Source: Argentina anserina (taxonomy: Eukaryota; Streptophyta; Magnoliopsida; Rosales; Rosaceae). Taken from it: a stretch of DNA of 64,000 bases. The position numbers were made by a program, and so were the translations under genes. This document shows, one piece after another, positions 46,601 through 58,735 of the stretch; within the stretch, counting starts at the first letter, position 1, and each line of letters begins with the position of its first letter. Under the pieces are notes generated by a model. That model saw nothing but the letters and a program-made list of their open reading frames with translations, was not told where the DNA came from and made no database searches. The DNA lies in NCBI RefSeq assembly GCF_933775445.1, contig NC_065877.1:22010001-22074000 (forward strand), read 5' to 3'.

Positions 46601-48667
46601 ATTTCTTCTTCTCAACAAACAAAATACAGAAATATCAGATAGTTTCTTTTTTATTTAAGGTCAACAGTATGTTAGCATCCATTTACCTGCATCCTTGATT
46701 GAAAATCAAACTTTTTCGGCAAGGGGAAACAACAACTTTAAACCCAATTATCACATTATGCTAATGAGATTTTAAACTCTGACCGCAACAGTGCTGGTTA
46801 TTTCCTATATGCAGCAGATCATAAAGCTTGACGGAAGAATAAAACCTTTGGAAACATAGTTTAGGACTAATATATGGTTTATACTTTATAGTTCAGGGTA
46901 AACTAACGCATAGCAAGACAAACATGATCACAACACTCTAATTTATCTTTTCCTTTTACGTGAACTTAACTTTCGACCGCAAGCAATTAGAAACATGACC
47001 TGTGCCTGGAAGTGTCTTAATCAGTGTCGTCATCATCCTTGCTGAGAACAATGTGTACCCCTACTGCTAAACTGGAATTTAGTGTGCAGACCAGCCAAGA
47101 TACCCAAAACGACATGACATCAGATTTGAACTGATCATATTCCACTCAAGCAGATAAGAATTGCATCTTATCCATGTTTGATCAATATACACCATAAACA
47201 TGGGTGTCAAGCCATGATCATACATCATAGTGGAATGTGATGTTCACTAGCCTTAGGCAACACAGTAAAGCATCTTCATAAAGGTTGCAAGTAGTCTAGG
47301 ACCAGTAGCTGAGTAAAAAATGGAGCATATACCAGAACTTGTTATGTGTCAGCTTAATTGCAATCTAGCTCACTTGGTAGGCAGACATTATCATACAAAC
47401 TTATGTTGCCTATCAATATCCCCAGAAAAGTGTGTACAGTTAACAACTTAACACTAAACAGAAGAGAGGAATGACGGTAGACCATGCAATGATACCTGCT
47501 ATAAAAGATGTAAAAGTAGATGCAGACATCACATGCGAATGGAATTCAGTCCACAACTTCAAAAAAAGTATGATTTAAGGAGCAGAATCTAACCTAAGCA
47601 CCACCACAACTCCATACGTAGTCTCAAATCTGATTTTGACCTGCATGAGCTCATTTCAACTTTCTGAGATCAGATCTTATCCAAAATTGGATGATGAAAG
47701 TTTATGGGGCTACATCAAAATTCAATAATTGATGTTATGTTTTTTTTTTAATTTTTAAATAGTAGAAGCATATTTATTACTTGAAATAATGTCTAATTCA
47801 TGTAAGCAGTATAGGACAAAAGACAGTCTAACTTAACAAACTTTTACAGTAAAAGACCATCTGGGTGTATTCGGTGATTGAGCAGATAAATGCAAAGCCA
47901 GAACCAATGAACATAGAGTGAAGCAGGAGAGTAAAGTTAATTTTGTCCACTACATGCAAATGATTTACATTTCCAGAACAAGGCTTACAAGATCATACAT
48001 CTATGCCCCAAGACAAGCTTAATATCTAGTATCAGGCATAATATCACTGGTAACCCTACTTCACCATGAACTCATAAACCATCGGCATAAAGCAGAGGCT
48101 GATACTTGTTGCCATAAGCTCTCAGCAGTTTCCTAGCTAGGATATAAAATTTCATGTATGAAGAAAAACTTTTGAAATATCACATACAAAGCTTACTGCC
48201 CACGGGATATGAAGATTACATGAGCAGAGCAGACTTAACCAAAATATGGCAGGATAAGATATTTTCTCAATAATGGGCTGAGCAATTCTACCCATAAGCA
48301 AAACTGTAAAATCCTACCACATATGTATAAATTCTGGTGACCACAGAAAAAACAGACCATTTATTTGGAAATTCTAAGCCAAAAGAGATGTCATATACCA
48401 AATTTTGGGGCTCTTTCTCTATTATGCAGTCCGCCCACAGAGGTCATGGACACACTTCCATATATGACTGAAAGTTCAAAACAAAAGAAATGATTCCATC
48501 AACTATGTAAATGCATTACTTTAATTACAGAATCATGCCAGTTTCTTCTCTGAACCAAAGATAACTGCATAAGACCAAATGCAACGCCAAAATGGCATCT
48601 AGGCTGAGTTTTCATTACCCAAGAGAAAGTGTCATTCGGCATAAGATTTGTTCAAATTGTTGAGGTA
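43612..48667. other. 5-kb intergenic region
   Basis: No gene could be supported. Short open frames at 44551-44829 (-), 44691-44879 (-) and 44913-45095 (+) have no recognisable similarity. A possible terminal exon on the minus strand (about 47063-47017, reading VHIVLSKDDDDTD then stop, after a TTAGCAG acceptor) has no partner exons that I can find. 47730-47760 holds a poly-T tract. The right part may include 3' UTR of the MAM33 gene. Confidence 0.4.
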
Positions 48668-50570
48668 TCAATAACTCTTCTTCTTTTCAAAGTATGATTT
48701 TACAGTTCCCATCCATCTAATGAACTCAGTTTTATCTTTGTTCTTCATATATGAGTGCAAGAAAACAGCAAGATCATCATTTATACCCCTCGTTTCTAAG
48801 AATTCGTAGAGCGAGTCTTGTAAATCATCATCAAGTTCCCTGCACAAAACCCAACAAAAACAAATAAAAATTAATAATTTGAAAAGATGAAAACTTTACG
48901 TTTAGAAATAACTCTTCTGTTTATTTAGATACTCTTAAAGTGTTATAGTTCCCTAGTTAATTAGTACAAAGTTTCATAATGCTCGTACTTGAATTCAGGA
49001 CCCGTATATGGCTGAGCTGGCATATTCTCAGGTTTTCTTACAAACAGCTTGTCGATCTCTATGGTATCTGGCCAAACTGAGCACATAATCTCCAATGCAC
49101 TGCCACCCTTCTCCCTGGAGATATTGACAACCATAGAAATGTGAAGTTGCACATCTGGTCCAAGGCCTTCACCACCACCACCACCACCGCCACCTCCAGA
49201 TTTTGTAACAGGAACATATCCATCATACATGGTGGCTTCAATCTTTATGTCTTCATTATGTCCAAATTTTCTCTTCATGCTTATCCATTGTTCGCCAGAC
49301 CGGTTGTCAACTGTAAATGAGTTGAATTGTGAAACTGGCTGGACAAAAAAAAATTACCCCGATCAATGAAGTATAACAACAAATTTCTCTATGGAAATTA
49401 AGATGAGAATATTTAGAGTACTTCGGCTTCCTAATATAGCTGTTGACCCCAACTAATAATTGTTAATTAAGAGTCAGTTCTCTAGGAGAAAAAGTTGATA
49501 ACATAAAGCATTAACCCTATGTTCCAGCTGAAAAACAAAGGATATCACAAAATCTTGAATGCACCCCATTATCTGGCCTTAAAAGATTGCAATAACAATG
49601 CCATCAATAATTCCTCACCATCCAAATCGTATTCTCCGATTCAGCCCTCACTCTCATTTAAGAAATCTTGCGAAAACATTGCATAATCAATATAACAATC
49701 GAAAGCACTATGAGGCACCTTTTGGGATAAGAACCTATTCGACAAAACACAGAGTCTAAGATGCATATTAAAAATCTGGAATAGCTTAACATAGTTGTTT
49801 ACAAGCTCTGAAGCATTCTTCCATAAAAACTGTATATCCATGAACCCCGACATTGGTTGCAAAACAGATTCTCACCATGCCAGAGTCCACAAAATAGAAA
49901 AATTATATGCCGCATTACACAATATGTATACAGAACAATAAATCACTAAGCACTAATTGATGGAAGGTCAACGAGAGCCGCCTAAAAACACCGAAACGGC
50001 TACAGTCAAGGCTTGAAAGTTAATAAGCAGTAACTAGAGCATTGTTGCATTATGATAAACTATTAAAATCAGAATATCTATGGATCGTTTATAAATTATA
50101 ATCACCAAGTAACAGTCATGACTTGAAAGTTCAAGGTCCTTCTATAATAACTCAATGGCTCTTCAAGTTCAAGATATTCAGGGTCTTTCGATAACAATTC
50201 ATGTTGCTTTTTCACACATCAACATTCTTCATTTCACTCAGATTCTAAGCTACCCAATACTACCCAAGTTCATCATTCTCATAAGAACTGTGAAGTCCAA
50301 AGACAGAGAGGGAATGGAGAATGTGGGTACCTGATTAGGAGGGGAGCGATCGAGTTCGTATTGGATTTCACTGCGTAGGAGTTTGAGCATGTTGCCTTCG
50401 AAAGCCGATTTGCGCTTTTCAGAGATGTAGTTTCTGACAAGCTTAGGGTTTAAGAGGGAGACTTGTTTTTCTGGTGCAAGATGCCAACTGGGCATCTCTG
50501 GAATTAGGATTCTACAAGAAGAAGAGGAGCAAGAGATGGAGTTTCTTAGAGGTCGGATTAGGCGAGCCAT
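48668..50570 (-). CDS. Mitochondrial MAM33/p32-family protein, three exons (253 aa)
   Basis: Mitochondrial glycoprotein family (MAM33, human p32/C1QBP fold), an acidic, trimer-forming matrix protein. Exons on the minus strand: 50570-50331, 49338-48989, 48839-48668, with GT/AG sites; together 762 nt. The N-terminus MARLIRPLRNSISCSSSSCRI is basic and Ser-rich, like a mitochondrial presequence. Exon 2 has QFNSFTVDNRSGEQWISMKR, VQLHISMVVNISREKGGSALEI and RKPENMPAQPYTGPEFK. Exon 3 has ELDDDLQDSLYEFLETRGI and NDDLAVFLHSYMKNKDKTEF, then the end KSYFEKKKSY. A run of nine glycines (exon 2, about 49165-49197) expands an acidic loop. If exon 2 were read through its donor it would stop at once. A telo-box lies just upstream. 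No lesions. Confidence 0.92.
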
Positions 50571-50578
50571 GGAGTGAG

Positions 50579-50590
50579 GTTTAGGGTTTA
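50579..50590 (-). promoter_or_regulatory. Telo-box-like motif of the MAM33 gene
   Basis: TAAACCCTAAAC on the minus strand, 9 bp upstream of the ATG. Such motifs are frequent in leaders of plant genes for translation and organelle biogenesis. Confidence 0.5.
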
Positions 50591-51149
50591 AGGTCTCTAG
50601 TGAACAAGTTAAAACAAGTTGTAGGAAGGGGCAGCTATAAGCCTTGAAAGTTGAAACCCAAACCAGTTGTCTTGTATCTATTTTTATTTATGACATGGTC
50701 ACACTCCTATTTCGAGTGACCCAACAAGTTCAAACTTGAATCACTCCTTGCTCTATACACATTGGCTGAAGATAGAAATTAAGATCATAGCAACAAACAC
50801 ATCGTTCATCTAGTACTAGCACGCCCAAGAATTCAGAGACCATTTGCATCTCTCAGTGGTGAAACAAATCACAAGTGTTTCACATATGAACCAATATCTA
50901 GAGCACATATATTTGCGGTACGCCCTATCTCAGCTGTCTGAAACACTTGAGAAACTTAGGCAAAAGGACTGTCGTAACTTGACGGAGGAAGAACCACAAG
51001 AGCGTTTTGGTATACATAACTATATCCTAAATTATCATAAATATTGCAAGGGAGCAAGCACCTCAACTCTCACCTCCTCATATAGAGGAGCTTTGTGATC
51101 GACTATATACAGAGATATGTCCATCAAATTTGTGGCTGATCTGAATGTC
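50591..51149. other. Intergenic with an 84-codon ORF, next to the copia insertion
   Basis: The open frame 50844-51098 (+) reads a helical, Leu-rich segment (LSQLSETLEKLRQKD) faintly like the helix after the DNA-binding domain in type I MADS proteins. The similarity is too weak to call. The copia element at 51155 separates it from sequence on the other side (58170 on) that is open for about 20 codons; a split gene remnant is possible. Confidence 0.2.
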
Positions 51150-51154
51150 CCAAC

Positions 51155-51658
51155 TGTTAGATCAATTTTGGACATATCACATATTATATGATTATCATGT
51201 TTAATGTCATAATCTATTTCTACATGGAAACAAAGATAGTATCAAATCTAGTTCCTAATGATTTTATGTATTATATCATTATGGTAAGGAATCCTAATTT
51301 AAGTCTAGAAACAAGACTACAAATCAGTATTGAATCAGGAATCTAAATAAGATGACTTAACTTACAAGATGTCTTTAATGGAATGACTCTTAAGGGTTAA
51401 AGATTCTCTATATATAGATGGTAAACGTCCATGTTATCACTACGAGTTATTTGCGTGAGTTTCTGTCCATTGAAAAAGCAGAGAGTAGTGACTAACAGAA
51501 GACATTGCCTAGCACCTTGTGACTTCGGATTAAGGCACAATGGATCACGGTGTCGTCGTTCATGAAGATGGTAAGTTAATCTCATTCACTAAGTTAACGA
51601 TTAGTTGTTATGCATATGATCTTTGGTTTTGTACTCATATCATGTAATTTAATTTACA
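51155..51658 (+). repeat. 5' LTR of the copia element
   Basis: 504 bp, TG...CA. A TATA-like CTATATATAGATGG motif lies at about 51408-51421. Confidence 0.95.
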
Positions 51659-51660
51659 TT

Positions 51661-51672
51661 TGGTATCAGAGC
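51661..51672 (+). promoter_or_regulatory. Primer-binding site (initiator Met-tRNA)
   Basis: TGGTATCAGAGC, the complement of the 3' end of plant initiator methionine tRNA, two bases after the 5' LTR. Confidence 0.92.
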
Positions 51673-51745
51673 ACTTATGAGCACAAAAATTTTCAGTTTT
51701 GCATAACTAAAAATCGGTTTTAGATTTAAAAAAAAAAAAGGAGAT

Positions 51746-51840
51746 GGTCACGAACGTTACTTGATGGTCGCGAGCGTCACTGAGGATCGCGAGCGTGACT
51801 GCTGGTCGCGAGCGTTACTGCTGGTCGCGACCGTTACTAT
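51746..51840 (+). repeat. Five tandem ~20-bp repeats in the copia leader
   Basis: Five copies of GGTCGCGAGCGTTACT-like units at spacings of 19-20 bp begin 74 bp after the primer-binding site. They are much GC-richer than the rest of the element. The leader from here to 53022 has no gene. Confidence 0.85.
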
Positions 51841-53022
51841 TGATGAATTTTGCTTTACGGGTCGAACCGGTTGCAAACACGCGGATCCGGTCTCAACCCA
51901 ATCCGAACTCAAGAACAACAACTCAAGAAAATTTTTAGCCGTTGTGTTTTTCAAAACATTGAGCTTATGGATTTGGGAAGACGACTGGATCAGAAGCGAT
52001 TGAGACCTTTATGTCTCTTACGGGATTCATAACCCAAATTGCTACGGATTACGAAGACCAAAGGAAATTGCTGCTGATTCAAAAATTTGTTATATGCTTC
52101 CGCTACAAAAACTGCAGCAAATTTGGGGAAAAAGTAAAACAAGTTTTTCTTAAAGTTTTTCCTATTTCAATTCAAGCAGATTATATGAAGTATATATATA
52201 TGTATGTATATACATAAGAACCCTAGAGCACACCCAGCGTGCATATAAGAGTAGCTTAGAGACTTGGATTGTGGTTGACGTGTGGTTCCTGTATGGCTGG
52301 GAAATTTAATTTTCTATGCAAATATATACTCTATGGTTGAATTGAATGAATTGAATGATTGCATTCTATGTGTGTGCTGTAATTAATGGACAATGTATGC
52401 AGAAATTAAAATCTCCCAATTTTATACATTGTAAAAGGTTTACAAGGCACAGAGCTTAGTTTTCTTATAAAGATTATCTGGGTAGAAAACAAAGTTATAA
52501 GCTCAAAATTGGTTTGTGGTTTCCTGTTGGTATAATTGAACATATTGCACAAAGTATTCTTCTTTGATATCTGTAGGGAATTTTCAAGATAACAAACTGA
52601 AAAGTTGTGTTATGTGTTTTTAAATTCATATTTTATTCTTCCAAAGAAGTGGTTAAAATATGATTTTAGAATACAGACAACAATAAGCATATTTGATGAA
52701 AATAAATTCGAATATTTGGAATTAAATCTTCTGTCTAAAGATGTTGATTTAATTCTTTGGATAACATGTTTTTATCTTGTGTGGCTTATTGAAAAGAATT
52801 ACAGAATGTTAAGTAATTGCTCAAAAGTATTGCTTAATATTGATTAAAGTTATGGACTGAATTACATGCAAGTATATGAATGTGTTGTTTTATGGTATTT
52901 TTTGTTTTATGCTTGTCTTAATTGGCATTGTATGACAAAACAGAAAACACTGAAAACTAAGAACTCATAAAATTTTCTTTTGCTCTTTAGGTAGCACCTA
53001 CCTCACCTTCAACAGTGTTTTA

Positions 53023-53826
53023 ATGCTTACTGGGTCAAACTTTAGAGCTTGGAAGGATTCTGTAGAAACCTATATCACCATGAATGATAAGATATGCTAT
53101 TGTTTTCAAGAGGATAGACCTGAAACTCCAGTAGAAGATGATAAAACCACAGTCAAAGCTAACTATAAGAAGTGGATGCATTCAAACATGATGGCTAAGA
53201 ATGTTATTAGGCAGTCTATGTCTAAAAGCATTAGAGGATGCGTGGCTGAGCCGAAATTTGCTACTGATTTTCTGGAGGCCGTGTAAGCTAAGTTCAAGGA
53301 GAGTGAGAAAGCTGAGATAGCTAGGCTAAACAAGGAATATCATAGCCTGCAATACTCAGGAACTGGAGGAGTCAGGGAGCATTTATTAAAGTTGATTAAT
53401 ATCAACAATAGGCTTAAAGAGATGATGGTGGGAGTACAGGACACCTTGTTGGTGCATCATGCACTGGACACACTCCCAAGCAGTTTTGACTATCTCAGGA
53501 CTAGCTATAATGCTCAAAAGGAAAACTGGACTCTAGATGAACTAATAGCCATCTGTTCTGATGAGGAGGAGAGGATTAAGAAGCAAACCCCAACCATTTA
53601 CCTGCTTGAAAAGCCTAAGAAAAGGAAGTCACATCCACAAAACAGGCTTAAGCCTAACAAGATCATCTCTAAGACATCAACAACCACAGGGCCAAAGGAT
53701 AACAAACCATTCATATTCAAATGCTACTTTTGTAAGAAAGTAGGTCACATGAAAAAGGATTGTACTAGCTATAAGGCTTGGCTAGCTAAAAAGGGGGTTC
53801 AAAAAGACCAGGACTCCAAGAAGTGA
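53023..53826 (+). pseudogene. Copia gag pseudogene
   Basis: Nucleocapsid/coat protein of the element. Begins MLTGSNFRAWKDSVETYITM, with later LLKLININNRL and HHALDTLPSSFDYLRTSY typical of the copia gag domain, and a CCHC zinc knuckle CYFCKKVGHMKKDC near the end. An in-frame TAA at 53284-53286 splits it after DFLEAV; the same frame continues afterwards. Confidence 0.9.
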
Positions 53827-53836
53827 GGATGTTAGC

Positions 53837-56800
53837 TTGCGTGTTGGAAACGGGATGAAGGTGGCAGTAAAAGCTGCAGAATGTCTTAGGCTTGATTTAG
53901 GATCTGGAAAATTTCTAGTCTTGAATAACGTTTATTATGTACCTTCCATGAGAAGGAATTTAGTTTCAGTTTCTCAATTGGTTAAATCTGGATGTAGTTT
54001 TTTGATTGACAATAAAGGAATTCTTATTTTTCGAAATAAAGAGCAAATTGGTTCTGGTGTGATATTGGATGATCATATAAAGTTAAATTGTTCAATATCT
54101 CAACAAGATATTTCTTTTGTTGAAACATATAACACTAAAAGTACTAGCACCTTAACTGGTGTTAAGAGAACCAGGAACAATGAAAAATCTGCATATTTAT
54201 GGTATAGAAAATTAGGCCATGTATCCAAAGAGAGACTGAAACTATTAGTAAAGAACAACATTTTAAACGAGTTAGACTTTTCAGACCTTTATGATTGTAT
54301 TGAATGTTTTAAGGGTAAGATGACAAACAAACGGAAAAAGACTGCAGTAAGAAGTAAAGAGTTGTTGGAGCTCATACACACTGATATCTGTGGTCCATTT
54401 AAACACCAAACTATCTGTGGAAACGTGTATTTCATTACATTCCTTGATGATTTCTCTATATACTGTTATGTTTCTCTACTCTCAGAAAAATCACAGGCAC
54501 TTAAAGCCTTTCAAATCTATAAGGCTGAGGTAGAGAATCAACTAGAGAGAAAGATCAAAACAGTAAGATCAGATAGAGGTGGGGAATTTTATGGAAAATA
54601 TACAGAAAAAGGTCAACAAAAGGGTCTTTTTGCCTTGTATCTGCAAGAGCATGGAATTAAAGCTCAATATACAACACCATATAATCCCCCAACAAAATGG
54701 TGTTGCAGAGAGAAAGAATATAACCCTTCTAAATATGGTTAGGTGTATGATGTGTACCACTGGGTTGCCAAAATTCTTATGGGGAGAGGCTTTAAAAACT
54801 GCAAATTATATTTGCAACAGAACACCAAGTAAAGCCATAGAGAAAACTTCCTTTGAATTATGGTGTGATAGAAAACCAAGTCTTTTTCATTGCCATGTTT
54901 GGGGTTGTCAAGCAGAAGCTCGGATTTATAATCCAAAAATGAGTAAGCTTGATGAAAAGTCTGTTAGCTGCTATTTCATAGGTTATCGAGATAAATCTAA
55001 AGGTTACAAGTTATATTCTGCTAAACACTCACCCATAATTTTTGAAACTCATCAAGTAAAATTCATAATTGAGAAATTCACAATACAATTTATGAGGATT
55101 TATCCTCAGATTTTGAAAAACTTGTGATGGATGAGGATTTAGCAAATACATTACCTTTTGATAATGATAATGAATTAGCAGATGACATCATTAGAGAAAA
55201 TCAAGATGCAGATGATCATGAAATTGATCAAGGAATGCAAATTGACAATCCAGAAAACAATATAGTTGTTCAGAATCCTCCCATTGCTGCAGTGGCACCT
55301 GTAGCAGAACCTAATCTAATTCCACAACCTCCACAACCTCAAAATAATCCAATTCTAGCTCTTCCTCAAAATCATATGCTTAGAAGATCCGAAAGAGCTA
55401 GAAAAGCAAAATTTGGGGGGGGGGGGGAATTGTCCTTACATTGTCAGTTATCTAACTGAGGCAGACGTAGTAGAAGATTGTGTAGAAGACAATGATCCAA
55501 CAAATTTTGTTCAAGCTACAGAATGTGTTGAGTCAGAGAAGTGGCAAGAAGCTATGAAATCTGAAATTGAGTCAATGGAGAAAAATGAAGTTTGGGAATT
55601 AGTTGAAGCTGATCCAAGTCAAAAAGCAATTGGCTGCAAGTGGGTTTACAAAACCAAGAAAGATGCAACAGGAAACACTGAAAGACACAAGGCAAGGTTA
55701 GTTGCAAAAGGATTTACGCAGAAAGAAGGCATAGACTACACTGAGACTTTTTCTCCAGTTTCTTGTAAAGATTCTTTTAGGATTATTATGGCGTTAGTTG
55801 CACACTATGATATGGAGCTTCACCAGATAGATGTCAAGACAACCTTCTTAAATGGAGAGCTTGATGAAGTGATCTACATGAAACAACCAGAAGGATTTAT
55901 TGAAGCAGGGAATGAGAATTTGGTCTGCAAGCTGAAGAAATCAATTTATGGACTCAAGCAAGCTTCCAGGCAGTGGTACAAGAAATTTGACTCAGTGATT
56001 TCCTCTTTTGGCTTCACTGAAAATCTAGTTGATGAGTGTGTTTATTTAAAAACAGTTGGAGATCAATTTATTTTATTAATACTATATGTTGATGATATAC
56101 TTTTGGCTAGCAGCAATCTAAAACTGCTAAAAGATACCAAAAGCTTTCTGTCAGATAATTTTGACATGAAAGATCTAGGTGAAGCATCATATGTACTAGG
56201 GATTGAGATTAAAAGAGATAGAGCACATAAACTGTTGGGATTGTTCCAAGAAAATTACATTTCTAAAGTTCTGAAGAGATTTAGTATGGAACAGTGCTCT
56301 GGAGGAGAAGTTCCAATGTCTAAAGGTGACAAGCTCACAAAAGGTCAACAACCACAAACTGAGAAGGAGAACATGAAGTCAAAGCCTTATGCAAGATTAG
56401 TTGGAAGCCTCATGTATGCTCAAGTTTGCACAAGACCTGACTTAGCTTTTGTAGTTAGGATGTTATCAAGGTTTCAATCTAATCCAGGTTATGAACACTG
56501 GGTTGCAGGGAAAAAGGTGTTGAGGTATCTACAGAAGACAAAGAATCACATGCTAGTTTACAGACAAGTCAAGTATTTGAAGGTTATTGGATTTTCAGAT
56601 TCTAATTTTGCAGGGAATTACCCTAATTCAAAGAAGTCCACTTATGGATACGTGTACATGCTAGCAGGATGAGCTATTGCTTGGAAAACCATGAAGCAGG
56701 CATTGATCACAACCTCAACCATGCAAGCTGAGTACATAGCAGTATATGAAGCAGTGTGTGAAGGTGTATGGATAAGAAATTTTCTACAGCAAACTCAAGT

Positions 56801-56909
56801 ACTCAGTCACATTGTGGAAGACAAATTGGAAGTTTTTGTGACAATGAGGCAGATGTGTACTTCTGCAAGAACAATAAGAGATCTAGCAATTCCAAGCATA
56901 TATATTTAA
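53837..56909 (+). pseudogene. Copia pol pseudogene (integrase, RT, RNase H)
   Basis: Starts inside the pre-integrase zone (YYVPSMRRNLVSVSQL), so the protease with its DSG motif is missing. Integrase has the zinc site (LGHVS... CIECFKGK) and catalytic residues in HTDICGP, FLDDFS and SDRGGEFYG. A frameshift near 54690 moves to the frame of QNGVAERKN (54579-55127), and frames change again near 55124 and at a 13-G run (55425-55437). Reverse transcriptase (55413-56672) is long and open: KWVYKTKKDATG, QIDVKTTFLNGELDEVIYM, YGLKQASRQWYKKF and the YVDD box. A TGA at 56670-56672 and further shifts break RNase H (ALITTSTMQAEYIA). Confidence 0.92.
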
Positions 56910-57647
56910 AGTATTACAGTGTTAGGGAGAGGGTTAAAATGGGGTGAGTTAGTGGTTCTAAGCATAGATACAAACTCACAACTAGCTGATCCTTTCACAA
57001 AGTTAAAGTGTTTAAGAAACACATAGAGAGCATAGGCATTTTGCCTAACTTAGATGCTTGAGGTCAGTGGGAGCTAAGTCCAGTAGGAGCAAACTAAAAT
57101 TTACAAGTTTCGAGTTCTTGTTTTAATTATCTTTGTGATAACAGTTTTCTTTGTTTTAAATAAAGTCTTGAAGTATTTCAGAATTGTTATGTCATGCTGC
57201 AGCTTTACATTAGTTTCTGAAAAACTTACACAAATAAGTTACAGTTGTATATATACTTGCATATCAGATGACTTTAATCATGTCTAGCATGATGATATGG
57301 TTCAAGCAAGTTATAAAGTCATTGGTGTCCAGTTTATTGCTTGAAATTCTGGTTTTAGAACATACGGTAGGACTTGATGTATATGTATTCTATATTTATT
57401 AATACACATTATACATATATCTCAATACTGAGGGTTTGGACATATGTATTTTGCAGGAGCTTATGTTGTAGCAAAGAAACTCTGCATTTTTGTTAAAGTG
57501 TAACTCGTTTCTTGTTCTGCATAAGTAACTGCAAGGTGACCATGTTGTGATGGGATTTTGATTCAATTGTTTCTGGCGCGCACTACAGTATGTAGTATAG
57601 TTTTTGACATTACAGGAACTTGATTTTCATAAACCGGAAGTGATTGT

Positions 57648-57660
57648 CCAAGTGGGAGAT
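57648..57660 (+). promoter_or_regulatory. Polypurine tract of the copia element
   Basis: AAGTGGGAGAT-type purine stretch directly before the 3' LTR, the expected primer for plus-strand synthesis. Confidence 0.8.
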
Positions 57661-58164
57661 TGTTAGATCAATTTTGGACATATCACATATTATATGATTA
57701 TCATGTTTAATGTCATAATCTATTTCTACATAGAAACAAAGATAGTATCAAATCTAGTTCCTAATGATTTCGTATATTATATCATTGTGGTAAGGAATCC
57801 TAATATAAGTCTAGAAGCAAAACTACAAATCAGTATTGAATCATGAATCTAAATAAGATGACTTAACTTACAAGATGTCTTTAATGGAAGGACTCTTAAG
57901 GGTTAAAGATTCTCTATATATAGATGGTAAACGTCTCTGTTATCACTACGAGTTATTTGCGTGAGTTTCTGTCCATTGAGAAAGCAGAGAGTAGTGACTA
58001 ACAGAAGACCTTGCCTAACACCTTATGACTTCGGATTAAGGCACAATGGATCACGGTGTCGTCGTTCATGAAGATGGTAAGTTAATCTCATTCACTAAGT
58101 TAACGATTAGTTGTTATGCATATGATCTTTGGTTTTGTAATCATATCATGTAATTTGATTTACA
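57661..58164 (+). repeat. 3' LTR of the copia element
   Basis: 504 bp, same length as the 5' LTR, about 96.4% identical by eye; followed by the CCAAC duplication. Confidence 0.95.
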
Positions 58165-58169
58165 CCAAC

Positions 58170-58730
58170 AACATCTTTGAAGGACCAAGGGGAGACCTTG
58201 GCTGCAGCTATTGTAACCAATTTCTCCCAAATGCATACTATAACTACCGGGATCCATCATAACTATTGAACTTCATCAGCAATTGTAACAACATTTTCAA
58301 TTCATCTATGCAAAGATGGGCATCAATTGAACGCTATCAAAGCCAAGGACGAAAGGAACCATAAGTCTCGCATGTACTAGGTTGAAAGGGAAAAATAAAC
58401 TCGAACAAATCGGACAAATCTATAATGTACAAACATGGACACGAATGTCTGTATTGAACATGATTTGATACGTTGACATGACATATCATTTTTTTACACA
58501 AACACGTGGTGGACACGTTAATTAAATATTATTTTAAATATAGATTTATACATATATTATATAGAAAATACCATTGGAGGACACTTTCTAACACTCTTGT
58601 ATTTTAAAAATATTTTACTTAATTTTGTGTTACGCGACTTAACTGTAACCACCGATCTAACAACGTCAAATCTTCCTCGTCGAATCAAACTTTAAAATAG
58701 CAGATTTTGGGCTATTGGGTCCAGGTTTGA
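58170..58730. other. Flank between copia element and solo LTR B
   Basis: The first part continues the sequence interrupted by the copia element. From about 58430 to 58525 the words GGACACG, GACATG and ACACGT cluster, as in a subterminal array of an hAT-like element (see findings). Otherwise AT-rich. Confidence 0.4.
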
Positions 58731-58735
58731 GAAAT

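Larger units (their letters stand above)
51155..58164 (+). mobile_element. Full-length Ty1/copia retrotransposon, defective (7,010 bp)
   Basis: Two 504-bp LTRs (51155-51658, 57661-58164) start TGTTAGATC and end ATTTACA, with a perfect 5-bp target duplication CCAAC (51150-51154, 58165-58169). By eye they differ at about 18 positions (3.6%), all substitutions. Primer-binding site, leader, gag, integrase, reverse transcriptase, RNase H and polypurine tract follow in copia order. Stops, frameshifts and loss of the protease region make it non-autonomous. It lies 585 bp upstream of the MAM33 start codon, in opposite orientation. Confidence 0.97.

Noticed and set aside
47017..47063. Possible last exon VHIVLSKDDDDTD on the minus strand
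   Set aside because: Has a plausible acceptor and stop but no upstream exons could be found, so it may be chance.
51761..52032. ORFs in the copia leader
   Set aside because: They read through the tandem repeats after the primer-binding site; gag begins much later.
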